IMG/VR virus record: IMGVR_UViG_3300042691_001963
Span: 1 to 24,037 of that record
Source: a virus
Reading direction: 5' to 3' (one strand)
Length of the DNA: 24,037 nt
Numbering within the stretch: the stretch's first letter is position 1; every line of letters starts with the position of its first letter. Under the pieces are notes generated by a model that was not told the origin of the DNA, searched no databases, and saw only the letters and a program-made list of their open reading frames with translations. The position numbers were made by a program, and so were the translations under genes. Shown piece by piece: positions 7,632 through 15,975 of the stretch.

Positions 7632-7922
7632 ATGACAGAACAAGAATTTCTCAAGCTGCTGCATGAGGTAGCTAAAAAAGCAAAACCGTTTCACAACGAA
7701 CTAAAACCCATCGACACGATGGAAGTTGTATTCACTGAAGTAGGTCTTGACAGCCTTGACCTTCTTATGTGTACAGTATATCTCTGCGAAGTCTACGACG
7801 TAGAAGACGAGAAGAGTAAAGAGATGCAAGCCACGACTCCACGAGAGTGCTGGGACTTTTTAAATGAACATGGTCGTCGTAAACCTGAATCATTTGAGCA
7901 AGCAGTGGGGTGGATCCTATGA
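7632..7922 (+). CDS. Phage-encoded acyl carrier protein
   Basis: A 96-aa acidic helical protein. The segment FTEVGLDSLDLLMCTVYLCE carries the DSL phosphopantetheine site, with Ser41 as the attachment residue, in the position and hydrophobic setting of bacterial ACPs (compare GADSLDTVELVMALEEEF in E. coli AcpP; family knowledge). The first helix (EQEFLKLLHEVAKKAKPF) and an acidic third region (VYDVEDEKSKEMQATTPREC) fit the four-helix fold. The C-terminus is about 15 residues longer than AcpP. To work it must be loaded by a phosphopantetheinyl transferase, not seen here and presumably from the host. Its stop overlaps the start of the ketosynthase gene (ATGA), which suggests coupled synthesis and use as that enzyme's partner. 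Confidence 0.8.
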   Translation: MTEQEFLKLLHEVAKKAKPFHNELKPIDTMEVVFTEVGLDSLDLLMCTVYLCEVYDVEDEKSKEMQATTPRECWDFLNEHGRRKPESFEQAVGWIL

Positions 7923-9040
7923 GAATCTTCTTGACTGAAAGTCGCACAGCTAGTACGACGCAGACTGAGGTCTACGAAGATCATGGTTTTCCGCAGCGCG
8001 TTCATTGGTTCCCTGATAGCTACGCAAGAGTCAAGACAGGTCTTTTTAATCCTGCTCACGTCGTAGCAGAAAAGGTTCTAGATCCAGATCTCTTGAACCT
8101 TCTTCGCCAGACACAGACTGGCAAGACTGCCTTCATCTTGGCTTCTGGAAACAGTAACTTTGCCAACGAAGGTAGGAAGATGGGCAAAGAGAACAGCATG
8201 ACTTTTAACTACAAGGTCTTGCCGTTGTCATTGACCCAGATCTACGCAGGCCGTGTAGCCTCGCAGTGCGGGGAAATAGATCATACAGCAACTGACGCAA
8301 CCGCGTGCACCTCTAGCCTTAAGGTATTGATGGACGTGCAGACACTGATTAAGTTCTATGGGTTTGACCGCGTGGTTGTTCTTGCAGTAGAAGATCAGGT
8401 CAACAATATGACCCTACAGTTCTTTGGTGAAGCAGGAGCAACTCTTACAGAAAAGATGGCAGCTGAGCATCAGGTGATGCCTTCTGCATTTGATTCCAAG
8501 AATTTTGGCTTCTACATTGGTCAGGGTGCTGCTTTTGCAGTCTTTGAGAGTGAGAAGGCCTTAGAAAAGTCTGGTTTGATACCAAAAGCCGAGCTTCTGG
8601 GGGCTTATACAGCCACGGAGCTTCTGACCAATGCCATCGGGCAACGAGAAGATGGCCAGGGATTTACACGGGCCATAAAAGGCGCGATAGAAATTTGTCA
8701 AATTTTGCCAGAACAAATTAAAATCGTGAAGACACATGGCACTGGAACAAAATCTAATAATGCAGCCGAAAAAGCATGTTTAGATCAGTTGCCTGGCAAG
8801 TTTGTAGCGACATCGTATAAGCAACGAATCGGCCATACGATGGGAGCGAGTGGACTTTTAGAGACCCTCTTGCTGTTCAATGATTTGGGGAAGGGCGCTG
8901 TGCCTGAGATCTTGAATAGGACAGAAGAGGATCATGTATACCTCTCGCATCCGGTTGAAGTTCCTGATGGCATAGTGATGAGCTTGAGTGCTGGTATGGG
9001 CAATGTGTTCAGCGCCGCACTGTTCAACACAAGGATATAG
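7919..9040 (+). CDS. Divergent beta-ketoacyl-ACP synthase (FabF/KS-like)
   Basis: A 373-aa protein. I start at ATG 7919, which overlaps the ACP stop as ATGA; a GTG at 7910 would add three residues. The thiolase-fold catalytic set is present: Cys130 in DATACTSSLKVLMD, His273 in KTHGTGTKSNNAAE, and Lys301/His306 in YKQRIGHTMGASGLLE. This matches KAS-I/II type enzymes (Cys-His-His), which condense malonyl-ACP with an acyl chain, and not KAS-III. Divergent points: the usual VTGxGxVSPxG start is missing, the protein is about 40 residues shorter than FabF, and the C-terminal gating motif GFGGTN reads GMGNVF (Met360). No reductase, dehydratase or acyltransferase of the pathway is in the window, so other steps would come from the host. 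It is embedded between virion genes. Confidence 0.85.
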   Translation: MRIFLTESRTASTTQTEVYEDHGFPQRVHWFPDSYARVKTGLFNPAHVVAEKVLDPDLLNLLRQTQTGKTAFILASGNSNFANEGRKMGKENSMTFNYKVLPLSLTQIYAGRVASQCGEIDHTATDATACTSSLKVLMDVQTLIKFYGFDRVVVLAVEDQVNNMTLQFFGEAGATLTEKMAAEHQVMPSAFDSKNFGFYIGQGAAFAVFESEKALEKSGLIPKAELLGAYTATELLTNAIGQREDGQGFTRAIKGAIEICQILPEQIKIVKTHGTGTKSNNAAEKACLDQLPGKFVATSYKQRIGHTMGASGLLETLLLFNDLGKGAVPEILNRTEEDHVYLSHPVEVPDGIVMSLSAGMGNVFSAALFNTRI

Positions 9041-9043
9041 ATT

Positions 9044-9499
9044 ATGCCATTGGTAGATAGCAAACAACAAATGCTCCAGGTCGGAGAGCTTTTAAAAATA
9101 GCCTCTGAAAATACGGAGTCAGAATACCCGCCTGAATTCCTATATGCAACCTTCGTAAAAGAAGTGCAGATGCCTGACAGCAAGTTTTTGCGCTACGGCA
9201 ATGTGTTGTACCTCATACACGGTTCACCCAAAGATCCTCGCAAGGGTCAGTTCAGAGCATTGAACGCAGACATTGCCCAAAATTTCCTAAACTCCGGTTT
9301 CCAATTCGTCATCGACGCATACAAAGCCGGGTTTGATGTATTGGTCACAGAATTTAAAGATCAAAGCCTATTAAATATTTTCCGAACTGTCGCAAAAAAT
9401 CCTCCTAACCCTGGCATGGGGTATCAAGTCGAGATGACGCAAGGTGGTCAGTATAGAGTGACCCTACAGCTCGGAACACCACGTCAAGGAGCTAGATAA
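9044..9499 (+). CDS. GNAT-like small phage protein at the gp13/internal-virion position
   Basis: A 151-aa protein, ATG 9044 behind AAGGAT. The segments KFLRYGNVLYLIHGSPKD, GQFRALNADIAQNFLNSGFQ, FVIDAYKAGFDVLVTEFKDQ and SLLNIFRTVAKNPP follow a beta-alpha-beta order that looks like a degenerate GNAT fold. I know this pattern from small proteins preceding the internal virion proteins in T7-like aquatic phages (gp13-like position). No clear acetyl-CoA pyrophosphate loop (Q/RxxGxG/A) is visible, so CoA binding is doubtful. It lies three bases after the ketosynthase gene and overlaps the next gene by TAATG. It may be an internal virion protein, or an acyltransferase fed by the ACP; the first is more likely on family grounds. 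Confidence 0.58.
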   Translation: MPLVDSKQQMLQVGELLKIASENTESEYPPEFLYATFVKEVQMPDSKFLRYGNVLYLIHGSPKDPRKGQFRALNADIAQNFLNSGFQFVIDAYKAGFDVLVTEFKDQSLLNIFRTVAKNPPNPGMGYQVEMTQGGQYRVTLQLGTPRQGAR

Positions 9500-11478
9500 T
9501 GAGTGCAGTCGTTTCAGCAATTGGTGATGCCGTTGGCGGTATCGTTGAGGGTGTAGGTGACCTTGTAGAGGGCGTTGGCGACGTTATCGGTGACATTGGT
9601 AGTGCTATCGATGATTACGTTATCCAGCCGATTCTTGATGACCCCTTAACTGCTATTGCCACCGTTGCAGGTGCTGCAATCTTAGGACCTATGGCGGCTC
9701 CATATCTTGGGGCATTTGGCGCTGGTGCAGGTGCTGTTGGAGCAGGGCTAGGTGCATTTGCAGGCAATACCACTGCTGGGCTTGTACAGGGTGAAGAATT
9801 TGATGAGGCCATTAAAGGCGGTTTGATTTCAGGTGTAACAGCTGGTTTGACACAAGGTGCATTTGATTACTTTGGTGGTCCTAGTGCAGCAGCAGTTCCT
9901 GATGAAGCGCTTGCAGGAGCAGCCGACGATCCTCTTGGCCAATTCTTAGCTAGCAAAAATAACTTTGCGGATGTTGATGTTGGCCTGCCAGGTGGTACGG
10001 GAGCAACTACTTATGCTGTGCCTCCTCCACCAAGCTTGACGCCTACAGCACTCAATCCGCTTGATGACACGCTGACATCCTCTCTTGATGATGCCTTGAC
10101 GACTTCTCTTGATGACGCTGTGGTTCCTCCTCCTAAGGTGGCTGCTCCTACTACATCAAGCCCTTTGTCTACTGCTACTCCTCGCAACTACCTGACAGAG
10201 GGTATTGACGACAGTTTTGGTAAGCTCAAGGTGCCTAAGTATGATCCAATGGCTCCATTGCCAAGGGATTTAATGGGCAACATTGACTACAGCCTTGGTG
10301 CTGGTATGCAAAGCACTAATCCTGGTTTGCAATTGCCTAAGTCACCTAGTCTTTCTAGCATGGGGGGTGGTTCTGGTTTGACTCTTGCACAAGAAGCAAT
10401 TCCAGACTTCACCTACAGCATGAACAGCTTAGATCCTTCTATTCGTGGAATGAGCGACTCCTGGGTTGGTGAGAGCGGTAAACTCTATGGTGCAGGTACA
10501 CCAGCAGGTACAGTTGGTGAGCTTGGATTTACTGCCGCTCCTAAACAGTTTTCTTACGATCTTCCTAGTGTTGCTCCTAAGACTCTTGGTGACAAGCTTA
10601 AAAACTTTGATTTTGCTGACATCAACGCAAGTGACATGTCTAGTCTTGCAGGAAAAGCAATCGACTATGCTATTGACAATCCGTTGACTACTTTGGCAGG
10701 TATCACATTGGCGACAGGTGTATTGAGTCAAGATGCTCCTCCAAATGCACAGCCAAATCCTGGTAGCACACGTGACCCTAGCTTTACAAGGCCAATGGAT
10801 CAATACAACTACATGCGCGATCAAATGGGTTATGGTGGCGATATTTACAGATACGGCCAGTCAGGTGGAGAGCATAGGTTCTTTACACCAAGCCGTTTTG
10901 AACTAGTCACGCCTCCTCCCGTTACTGCAAAAGAAGGTGGCTTGATGCACATGCGACAAGCTTATCAGGCAGGTGGTAGAGCTGCTCCTATGAACCCACG
11001 TATGATGCAGACAGGAATGCCTGCCGGTGGTATGGGACGTGGTATGCCTTCACAAGGCGGACTAAACCAAGCAATGCAGACTGGCAACATGCCTCCTGCT
11101 GGTGGTATGCCAATGCGAGGTAGTCCTCAGCCTGTGAACCGTAACCCACGGACTTCCTACTATCAGTATGGAACCCCTCCTGGAGGAGCTCCTAAGCCTG
11201 GTATGTCGGCTGGCGGCGCACTGAACATGGTTCGTAGCTATAACATTGGTGGAGGTGCTGATGGCCGCTCTGACGACGTAGATGCTGTCTTATCTGATGG
11301 CGAATACGTGTTTGATGCGGAGACAGTTGCTCTACTGGGCAATGGTTCATCTGAAGCAGGTGCAGACCGCTTAGACCAGATGCGCCAGCAAATTCGCAAG
11401 CAAAAGGGAAAACATCTAGCTCAAGGCAAGATCAGTCCTGATGCTCAAAGCCCATTGTCTTACTTGAAGAGGTCCTAA
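9499..11478 (+). CDS. Large ejection/internal virion-type protein with hydrophobic N-terminus
   Basis: A 659-aa protein. Residues 1-45 are a regular Gly/Val/Asp repeat (VGGIVEGVGDLVEGVGDVIG). Residues 52-95 are hydrophobic and Gly/Ala-rich, possibly membrane-active. Residues about 165-240 are Pro/Thr/Ser-rich with three LDD repeats. The middle (420-580) is Met/Pro/Gly-rich and probably disordered, with AYQAGGRAAPMNP. The C-terminus (LSDGEYVFDAETVALLGNGS, then AGADRLDQMRQQIRK) is a module I have seen at the end of many phage internal or tape-like proteins. Together with its neighbours this suggests a protein packaged in the capsid and ejected with DNA. The first base of its ATG is the last base of the previous stop. 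Confidence 0.65.
   Translation: MSAVVSAIGDAVGGIVEGVGDLVEGVGDVIGDIGSAIDDYVIQPILDDPLTAIATVAGAAILGPMAAPYLGAFGAGAGAVGAGLGAFAGNTTAGLVQGEEFDEAIKGGLISGVTAGLTQGAFDYFGGPSAAAVPDEALAGAADDPLGQFLASKNNFADVDVGLPGGTGATTYAVPPPPSLTPTALNPLDDTLTSSLDDALTTSLDDAVVPPPKVAAPTTSSPLSTATPRNYLTEGIDDSFGKLKVPKYDPMAPLPRDLMGNIDYSLGAGMQSTNPGLQLPKSPSLSSMGGGSGLTLAQEAIPDFTYSMNSLDPSIRGMSDSWVGESGKLYGAGTPAGTVGELGFTAAPKQFSYDLPSVAPKTLGDKLKNFDFADINASDMSSLAGKAIDYAIDNPLTTLAGITLATGVLSQDAPPNAQPNPGSTRDPSFTRPMDQYNYMRDQMGYGGDIYRYGQSGGEHRFFTPSRFELVTPPPVTAKEGGLMHMRQAYQAGGRAAPMNPRMMQTGMPAGGMGRGMPSQGGLNQAMQTGNMPPAGGMPMRGSPQPVNRNPRTSYYQYGTPPGGAPKPGMSAGGALNMVRSYNIGGGADGRSDDVDAVLSDGEYVFDAETVALLGNGSSEAGADRLDQMRQQIRKQKGKHLAQGKISPDAQSPLSYLKRS
10060..10125 (+). 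repeat. Short in-frame tandem repeat encoding LDD units
   Basis: Three consecutive units inside the 659-aa protein gene: LDDTLTSS (10060-10083), LDDALTTS (10084-10107) and a shortened LDDAVV (10108-10125). The 24-base units differ at several synonymous and non-synonymous positions, so the repeat is not recent. It lies in a Pro/Thr-rich, probably disordered region and likely acts as a flexible acidic spacer. Confidence 0.7.
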
Positions 11479-11479
11479 T

Positions 11480-12760
11480 ATGGGAATTCTAGACTTTCTA
11501 TTCCAGGGCAGCCCGCCATCGTCTGTTACCACTTATGGTGAGACGACTCAAGACTTGCCTACCTGGTACAGTGACTACACACAAGGTCTGATCAGCCGTG
11601 CAAACGCGATCGCAGCAGAGCCGTATCAAGCCTACACGAATCCTAGGATTGCCGGGCTAGACCCGGCGCAGCAAACGGCGTATCAGAAAACATTGGGGCT
11701 TGAGCAGCAATACGCCCCAACAATGCAATCTGCTCTACAAGCCGCCCAGCAAGGGGCTGGAGGAAGTTCTTTAAATCAAGCAAACCCTTACTTCCAGCAG
11801 GCTCTTGGTTACAACCCAATGACCGCTGCCAACCCATTGCTTGGTGAAGCAGCCTCGAATATTCGCATGCAAGCAGGCGATACTAGCGCCTTGGCTCAAC
11901 CTTATTTGAATCAAGCGGCTCAGATGACTGGGCAAGCAGGTCAAACTGGTTTGGCTGGCATTCAAGACTACATGAACCCATACAATGCACAAGTCGTTGA
12001 CCGCATTGGTGAACTGGGGGCTCGTAACTTGCGTGAGCAGTTTTTGCCTCAGATCCAAGACAAGGCGATTCAGTCAGGTCAATTTGGTGGTAGCCGTCAA
12101 GGCGAGGCTATTGGCCGTGCTTTGCGTGACACTCAAGAGTCTACACTGGCTCAGCAGGCTCAAGCATTGCAATCTGGCTATGGTCAAGCTGCTCAGCAAC
12201 TTGCTGCAGATCGTACTCGTCAACTACAAGCTGCTGGTCAAACAGCAGCCCTTGGTCAAACTCAGGCTGGTCTTGAGAGTGCTGATCTTGCAAGGTATGC
12301 CCAGACTGGATCCCAATTGGGGGCTCTTGGTCAAATGACAGGCCAATTAGCCGGTCAAGCAGGAACACAAGCATTGCAAGTCGGTCAGCAGACAGGAGCT
12401 CTTGCAGGTCAAGATCTTACTCGTCAACTACAGGGTGCCCAGCAACTTGGAGCCCTTGGTCAGCAGCAAGCTCAGCTTGGACTTCAAAACATTGGTGCCT
12501 TGGAAGGTGCTGGAGCGTCTCAACAGCAGCAAGCTCAGCGTTCATTGGATCAGGCATACGCCGACTTCCTTGGACAAAGAGAATACGACCGCAACAACAT
12601 TGCATTCCTCAACGCAGCTATTCGAGGCCTTGAGATTCCTACGTCGACATCAACCACCTCTACAGGTCCTGCCAGCGTATATCAACCTTCGCCGTTGTCT
12701 CAACTGGCTCAGGGTGCTGCAAGTATCTACGGCTTCAACAAGCTGTTTGGTGGAAAATAA
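11480..12760 (+). CDS. Gln/Ala-rich internal virion protein (gp14-like position)
   Basis: A 426-aa protein, ATG 11480 one base after the previous stop, with AAGAGG upstream. The N-terminal segment includes AAEPYQAYTNPRIAGLDPAQ, a pattern common in podovirus internal proteins. The middle is a long Gln/Ala/Gly/Leu-rich helical region with many LGQ, AGQ and QQA units (residues about 140-350) and no catalytic motif. It closes with a Ser/Thr stretch (PTSTSTTSTG) and SQLAQGAASIYGFNKLFGGK. Composition and place suggest a helical protein of the ejection apparatus, comparable in position to T7 gp14, though direct homology cannot be shown here. Confidence 0.65.
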   Translation: MGILDFLFQGSPPSSVTTYGETTQDLPTWYSDYTQGLISRANAIAAEPYQAYTNPRIAGLDPAQQTAYQKTLGLEQQYAPTMQSALQAAQQGAGGSSLNQANPYFQQALGYNPMTAANPLLGEAASNIRMQAGDTSALAQPYLNQAAQMTGQAGQTGLAGIQDYMNPYNAQVVDRIGELGARNLREQFLPQIQDKAIQSGQFGGSRQGEAIGRALRDTQESTLAQQAQALQSGYGQAAQQLAADRTRQLQAAGQTAALGQTQAGLESADLARYAQTGSQLGALGQMTGQLAGQAGTQALQVGQQTGALAGQDLTRQLQGAQQLGALGQQQAQLGLQNIGALEGAGASQQQQAQRSLDQAYADFLGQREYDRNNIAFLNAAIRGLEIPTSTSTTSTGPASVYQPSPLSQLAQGAASIYGFNKLFGGK

Positions 12761-12775
12761 TTAAGAGGATTCAAT

Positions 12776-15700
12776 ATGCCGTTAGATGATGAAGATCTGC
12801 AAGAACAGCTAGGCGCGACAAATCAGACCGGATTTACTTCGTCAAGAGGTCAGAATCCATATACAACCCAGCTTCAAGAGTTGCTGGGTAAGTATCTTGA
12901 GCAAACTGACAAACAAGCCACTGAAAAGCAAGTTATTCTTGATAAGGCTCGTGAGCGCCTTCTTGCGCGTCAATCTGGACCTTCTGATGCAGAGACGGCT
13001 TTTCGTATTGCCGGAGCCTTTGGTAAGCCGACCAGGACTGGTAGCTTCTTTGAAACGCTAGGCGGTGTGTCAGATGTGACAGCCGATGTTCTTAGCCAGA
13101 AGCGTAAGTCTAAAGCAGAACTTGAAGATCTGCAGATGAAGTACGACCTTGCAGCCATCGATCAGAAGGGTGAGGGCCTTAAGACTAAGGTCTCTGCCCT
13201 TTCTACATTGGCCAAGACTGTACCTAAAGATCGCTTGACCGAGATCGAGAAGCTGACTGAAGTCATTCAAGATCCTAAGGCAACGCCTGATGCCAAGCGT
13301 ATTGCAGAAGCCCGTATCAAGAAACTAACATTCATCAAGCCTGAAACAGCCGGTGCAGATGGTGTTGGTGGTAAGCCACAATCGCCAGCCGGTAAGATTG
13401 CGGCAGACGAGGGCTTTAAGCCAGGAACCCCTGAATTCAATAAACGTGTTCAGACCATCGTCAAGGAAGGCACGACAGTTAAGCTATCTCCTGCTGAGAT
13501 CAAGCTCAAAGATGAGCTGCAAGACAAGATCTCTGCCGGTAAAGAAGTGGTCACCGCGTTTGGACAGGCATTGAAACTAAATGACGTAGCTTATGAAGGT
13601 AAGACTGCAGGCATTCGTGAGTCTGTCGGTTCTGTCATTCCTGGTGTTCGTCAATCTACTGCTCAAACTGCAACGGCAGACCTTGAAAACATTGTACTTG
13701 GTACTGCGCTGACCCAATTAAAAGCAATTTTTGGAGCAGCTCCTACCGAAGGCGAACGTAAGATCTTGATCGATGTTCAAGGCTCTATCAATAAGCCTGC
13801 AGCAACCCGTAAAGCTATTTGGGAAAGAGCCCAGACAGCCGCGGCTCGCAGAATTAAAGACAATCAAACAAGATTGACCGAGATCAGTACAGGAGCCTAT
13901 TCACGCAAATCCGTATCAGGTGATGATGCAGAGCCAGAAGGAAATGCTGATGGCGGACGTGTAGGTTTTTCTAGAGGTGGTGACGTATCCGCAGCCAACA
14001 TTGGCCGTGCAGTAGGTCAAGGCCTCGGCTTTGGCTTTGGTGACGAGGCAATCGCCCGTGTCAGAGCCAAGATGGAAAATCGCCCATACGAAGATGTACT
14101 GCGTGAAGAGCGCGAAGCCTATGATCGTTTTGTAGAAAAGAACCCCTTAATTGCTCTAGGCACTGAAGTTGTATCAGGAGCCATTCCTAGTGTTGCGGCT
14201 GCATTTATTCCTGGTGGCCAAGCAGCTACTGCAGTGGGAGCAACAAGGACTGCTCAGGCTGCCCAACGCCTGTCATCTGTCTTGCCGCAGTTTATGAAAG
14301 GGCCAACGGCTCGTATGGCAGGAACAGCAGGTGTTCAAGGATCTATCTCAGGTGCTGGTACAGCAACAGAAGGTGAACGTGGTGCTGGAGCAGTTCAAGG
14401 TGGCGTAACAAGCGCCGTTGCAGGACCAGTCATTGCAAAAGGTGCACAACTTGTAGGAGCAGGTGGCAAGGCTATTAAGAGCAAGATTGCACCTTCACCT
14501 CAAACCGTTGAGGCAAGAGCCAATGAGAAGGTACTAGAGGCAATGGCTAGGGACGAGATCGATCCTATACAAGCACGAGCCATGATGGAAAAAGACAGGG
14601 CAATGGGCGTTACTTCAACACTCATGGACGTCACTCCATCTACTAAATCGCTTGGAGAAGCTGTGGTCACGATCCCCGGACCAGGACGTAAGATTCTTGG
14701 TCAGGCTCTGGAAGATCGTCTTGAAGGTGGTCGTGATGTTGTTGGTCAGCGCGTTGTTAAAGACTTGGCCAAGGGCCGTGACTACGTTGCAAGCGAAGAT
14801 AGCCTACTTGGCAAGCTTCGTGCAAATGCAAATAACCTCTATGATGCAGCCTACGCCCATGGATCTGTTAACGATCCACGCCTCATGAAGGTATTGGAAG
14901 ACGATACATTTAAGAGTGCCTTTAAAGAAGCTCAAAGAATTGCTGCAAAAGAAGCACGGGCAGCAGAGCTACGTGGTGAAGATCCAAGCAAGTTTATCCT
15001 CAAAGACATTTACAACGTCGACAGCGAGGGCAACATCGCCAGCATTAGTAAGGTGCCTGACGTCAGGACCTTGGACTACATCAAGCGCGGTATTGACGCA
15101 TTGATTGACAAGGGCTACAAAGGCGAAGGTATGGGTAAGGCAGAAGCCAATGCTCTTAAAGATCTTCGTAAGGCGTACATCGGAGCCATTGACGAAAATG
15201 TGCCTGAATATGCAGCCGCTCGTGCCAAATATGCCGGCGACATGGAAGTGCTAGATGCTCTTCGCCTTGGTCGTGAGGAGTTTATGTCTCCTAAGACCTT
15301 GCCTGAGCAAGCTAGAAAGATCGTTGCCAATATGTCAGAAGGCGAACGTGACGCTTTAAGAACTGGCGCAACACAAGCCATCCTGACTAAAATTATGGAC
15401 AGCCCGCAGCAAATTAACGCGGCCCAGCGTGTCATAGGAGCACCTGCAACACGTAAACGTCTTGAAGCCCTATTCGATAATCCTCAGGAATATGAGATCT
15501 TTGAAGCAGCTTTAAAGCGTGAATCCGAATTGTTCAGAAACGCCCAAGACATCGCCCGCGGCAGCCGTACCCAGCCTAAAGCAGAAGCTGTTAAGGATCT
15601 GAAGTCTGGCAGCGGAGTACTTGATGTTGCCGGCGAGGCGGTTGACGTAGCTATGGGAACACCTGGCTCCGTGGTCGGTCGCGTCTTGAAATACTTACAA

Positions 15701-15970
15701 GCCAGAACGACACTTGATGAGAAGAGCTCTGCAGAGATTGCCAAGATGCTTAAGTCATCGACACCTCAAGAGATTGACGACACCTTGTCACGTCTAGAGA
15801 GGAGCAGCGAGAAGTTTGTTCAAGACAGAGAGCGCACTTCAAAACGTCTGCAAGGAATTGCAGGAACTACCGGCCGCGTGCTTCCTGAATCTGAGAAGCT
15901 TCCTGTTGAAAAAGAGGAAGCCCCTGATGAGGATGTAGAAGCTACTATCGAACGCCTCACCAGGGAGTAA
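12776..15970 (+). CDS. Large ejection-type virion protein (1064 aa) with GGRVG linker
   Basis: ATG 12776 follows an AAGAGGAT site. Residues 1-130 are charged and helical (FRIAGAFGKPTRTGSFFETL is a phrase I know from podovirus internal proteins). A coiled-coil-like section extends to about 380. At residues 393-397 lies GGRVG, followed by a Gly-rich joint and YEDVLREEREAYDRFVEKNP. Residues about 455-570 are hydrophobic and Gly/Ala-rich (ALGTEVVSGAIPSVAAAFIP, VQGGVTSAVAGPVIAKGAQL), possibly inserting into the host membrane. The C-terminal 450 residues are helical and charged (QARAMMEKDRAMGVTSTLMD, YDAAYAHGSV, VPEYAAARAKYAGDMEVLDA). No transglycosylase triad was recognised. It is likely a counterpart of the long ejection proteins of podoviruses (gp15/gp16-like position). 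Confidence 0.68.
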   Translation: MPLDDEDLQEQLGATNQTGFTSSRGQNPYTTQLQELLGKYLEQTDKQATEKQVILDKARERLLARQSGPSDAETAFRIAGAFGKPTRTGSFFETLGGVSDVTADVLSQKRKSKAELEDLQMKYDLAAIDQKGEGLKTKVSALSTLAKTVPKDRLTEIEKLTEVIQDPKATPDAKRIAEARIKKLTFIKPETAGADGVGGKPQSPAGKIAADEGFKPGTPEFNKRVQTIVKEGTTVKLSPAEIKLKDELQDKISAGKEVVTAFGQALKLNDVAYEGKTAGIRESVGSVIPGVRQSTAQTATADLENIVLGTALTQLKAIFGAAPTEGERKILIDVQGSINKPAATRKAIWERAQTAAARRIKDNQTRLTEISTGAYSRKSVSGDDAEPEGNADGGRVGFSRGGDVSAANIGRAVGQGLGFGFGDEAIARVRAKMENRPYEDVLREEREAYDRFVEKNPLIALGTEVVSGAIPSVAAAFIPGGQAATAVGATRTAQAAQRLSSVLPQFMKGPTARMAGTAGVQGSISGAGTATEGERGAGAVQGGVTSAVAGPVIAKGAQLVGAGGKAIKSKIAPSPQTVEARANEKVLEAMARDEIDPIQARAMMEKDRAMGVTSTLMDVTPSTKSLGEAVVTIPGPGRKILGQALEDRLEGGRDVVGQRVVKDLAKGRDYVASEDSLLGKLRANANNLYDAAYAHGSVNDPRLMKVLEDDTFKSAFKEAQRIAAKEARAAELRGEDPSKFILKDIYNVDSEGNIASISKVPDVRTLDYIKRGIDALIDKGYKGEGMGKAEANALKDLRKAYIGAIDENVPEYAAARAKYAGDMEVLDALRLGREEFMSPKTLPEQARKIVANMSEGERDALRTGATQAILTKIMDSPQQINAAQRVIGAPATRKRLEALFDNPQEYEIFEAALKRESELFRNAQDIARGSRTQPKAEAVKDLKSGSGVLDVAGEAVDVAMGTPGSVVGRVLKYLQARTTLDEKSSAEIAKMLKSSTPQEIDDTLSRLERSSEKFVQDRERTSKRLQGIAGTTGRVLPESEKLPVEKEEAPDEDVEATIERLTRE
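13952..13966 (+). repeat. GGRVG motif, copy in the 1064-aa protein
   Basis: Encodes Gly-Gly-Arg-Val-Gly at residues 393-397, followed by FSRGGDV, in a Gly-rich joint between a helical N-terminal part and the hydrophobic central part. The same motif recurs in the next gene with different synonymous codons. Confidence 0.75.
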
Positions 15971-15975
15971 GAGGA

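Noticed and set aside
7910-7912. GTG 7910 as start of the ketosynthase
   Set aside because: ATG 7919 gives the standard ATGA overlap used elsewhere in this genome and needs no rare start codon; the difference is three residues.
7632-7922. ACP call being a chance DSL in a generic helical phage protein
   Set aside because: The DSL serine lies in the right hydrophobic setting at residue 41 of 96, and the gene overlaps an intact ketosynthase, so a chance match is unlikely.
9499-11478. Tape-measure protein of a long tail
   Set aside because: The neighbours are podovirus adaptor, nozzle and ejection proteins, and no major tail or chaperone genes of long tails are present.
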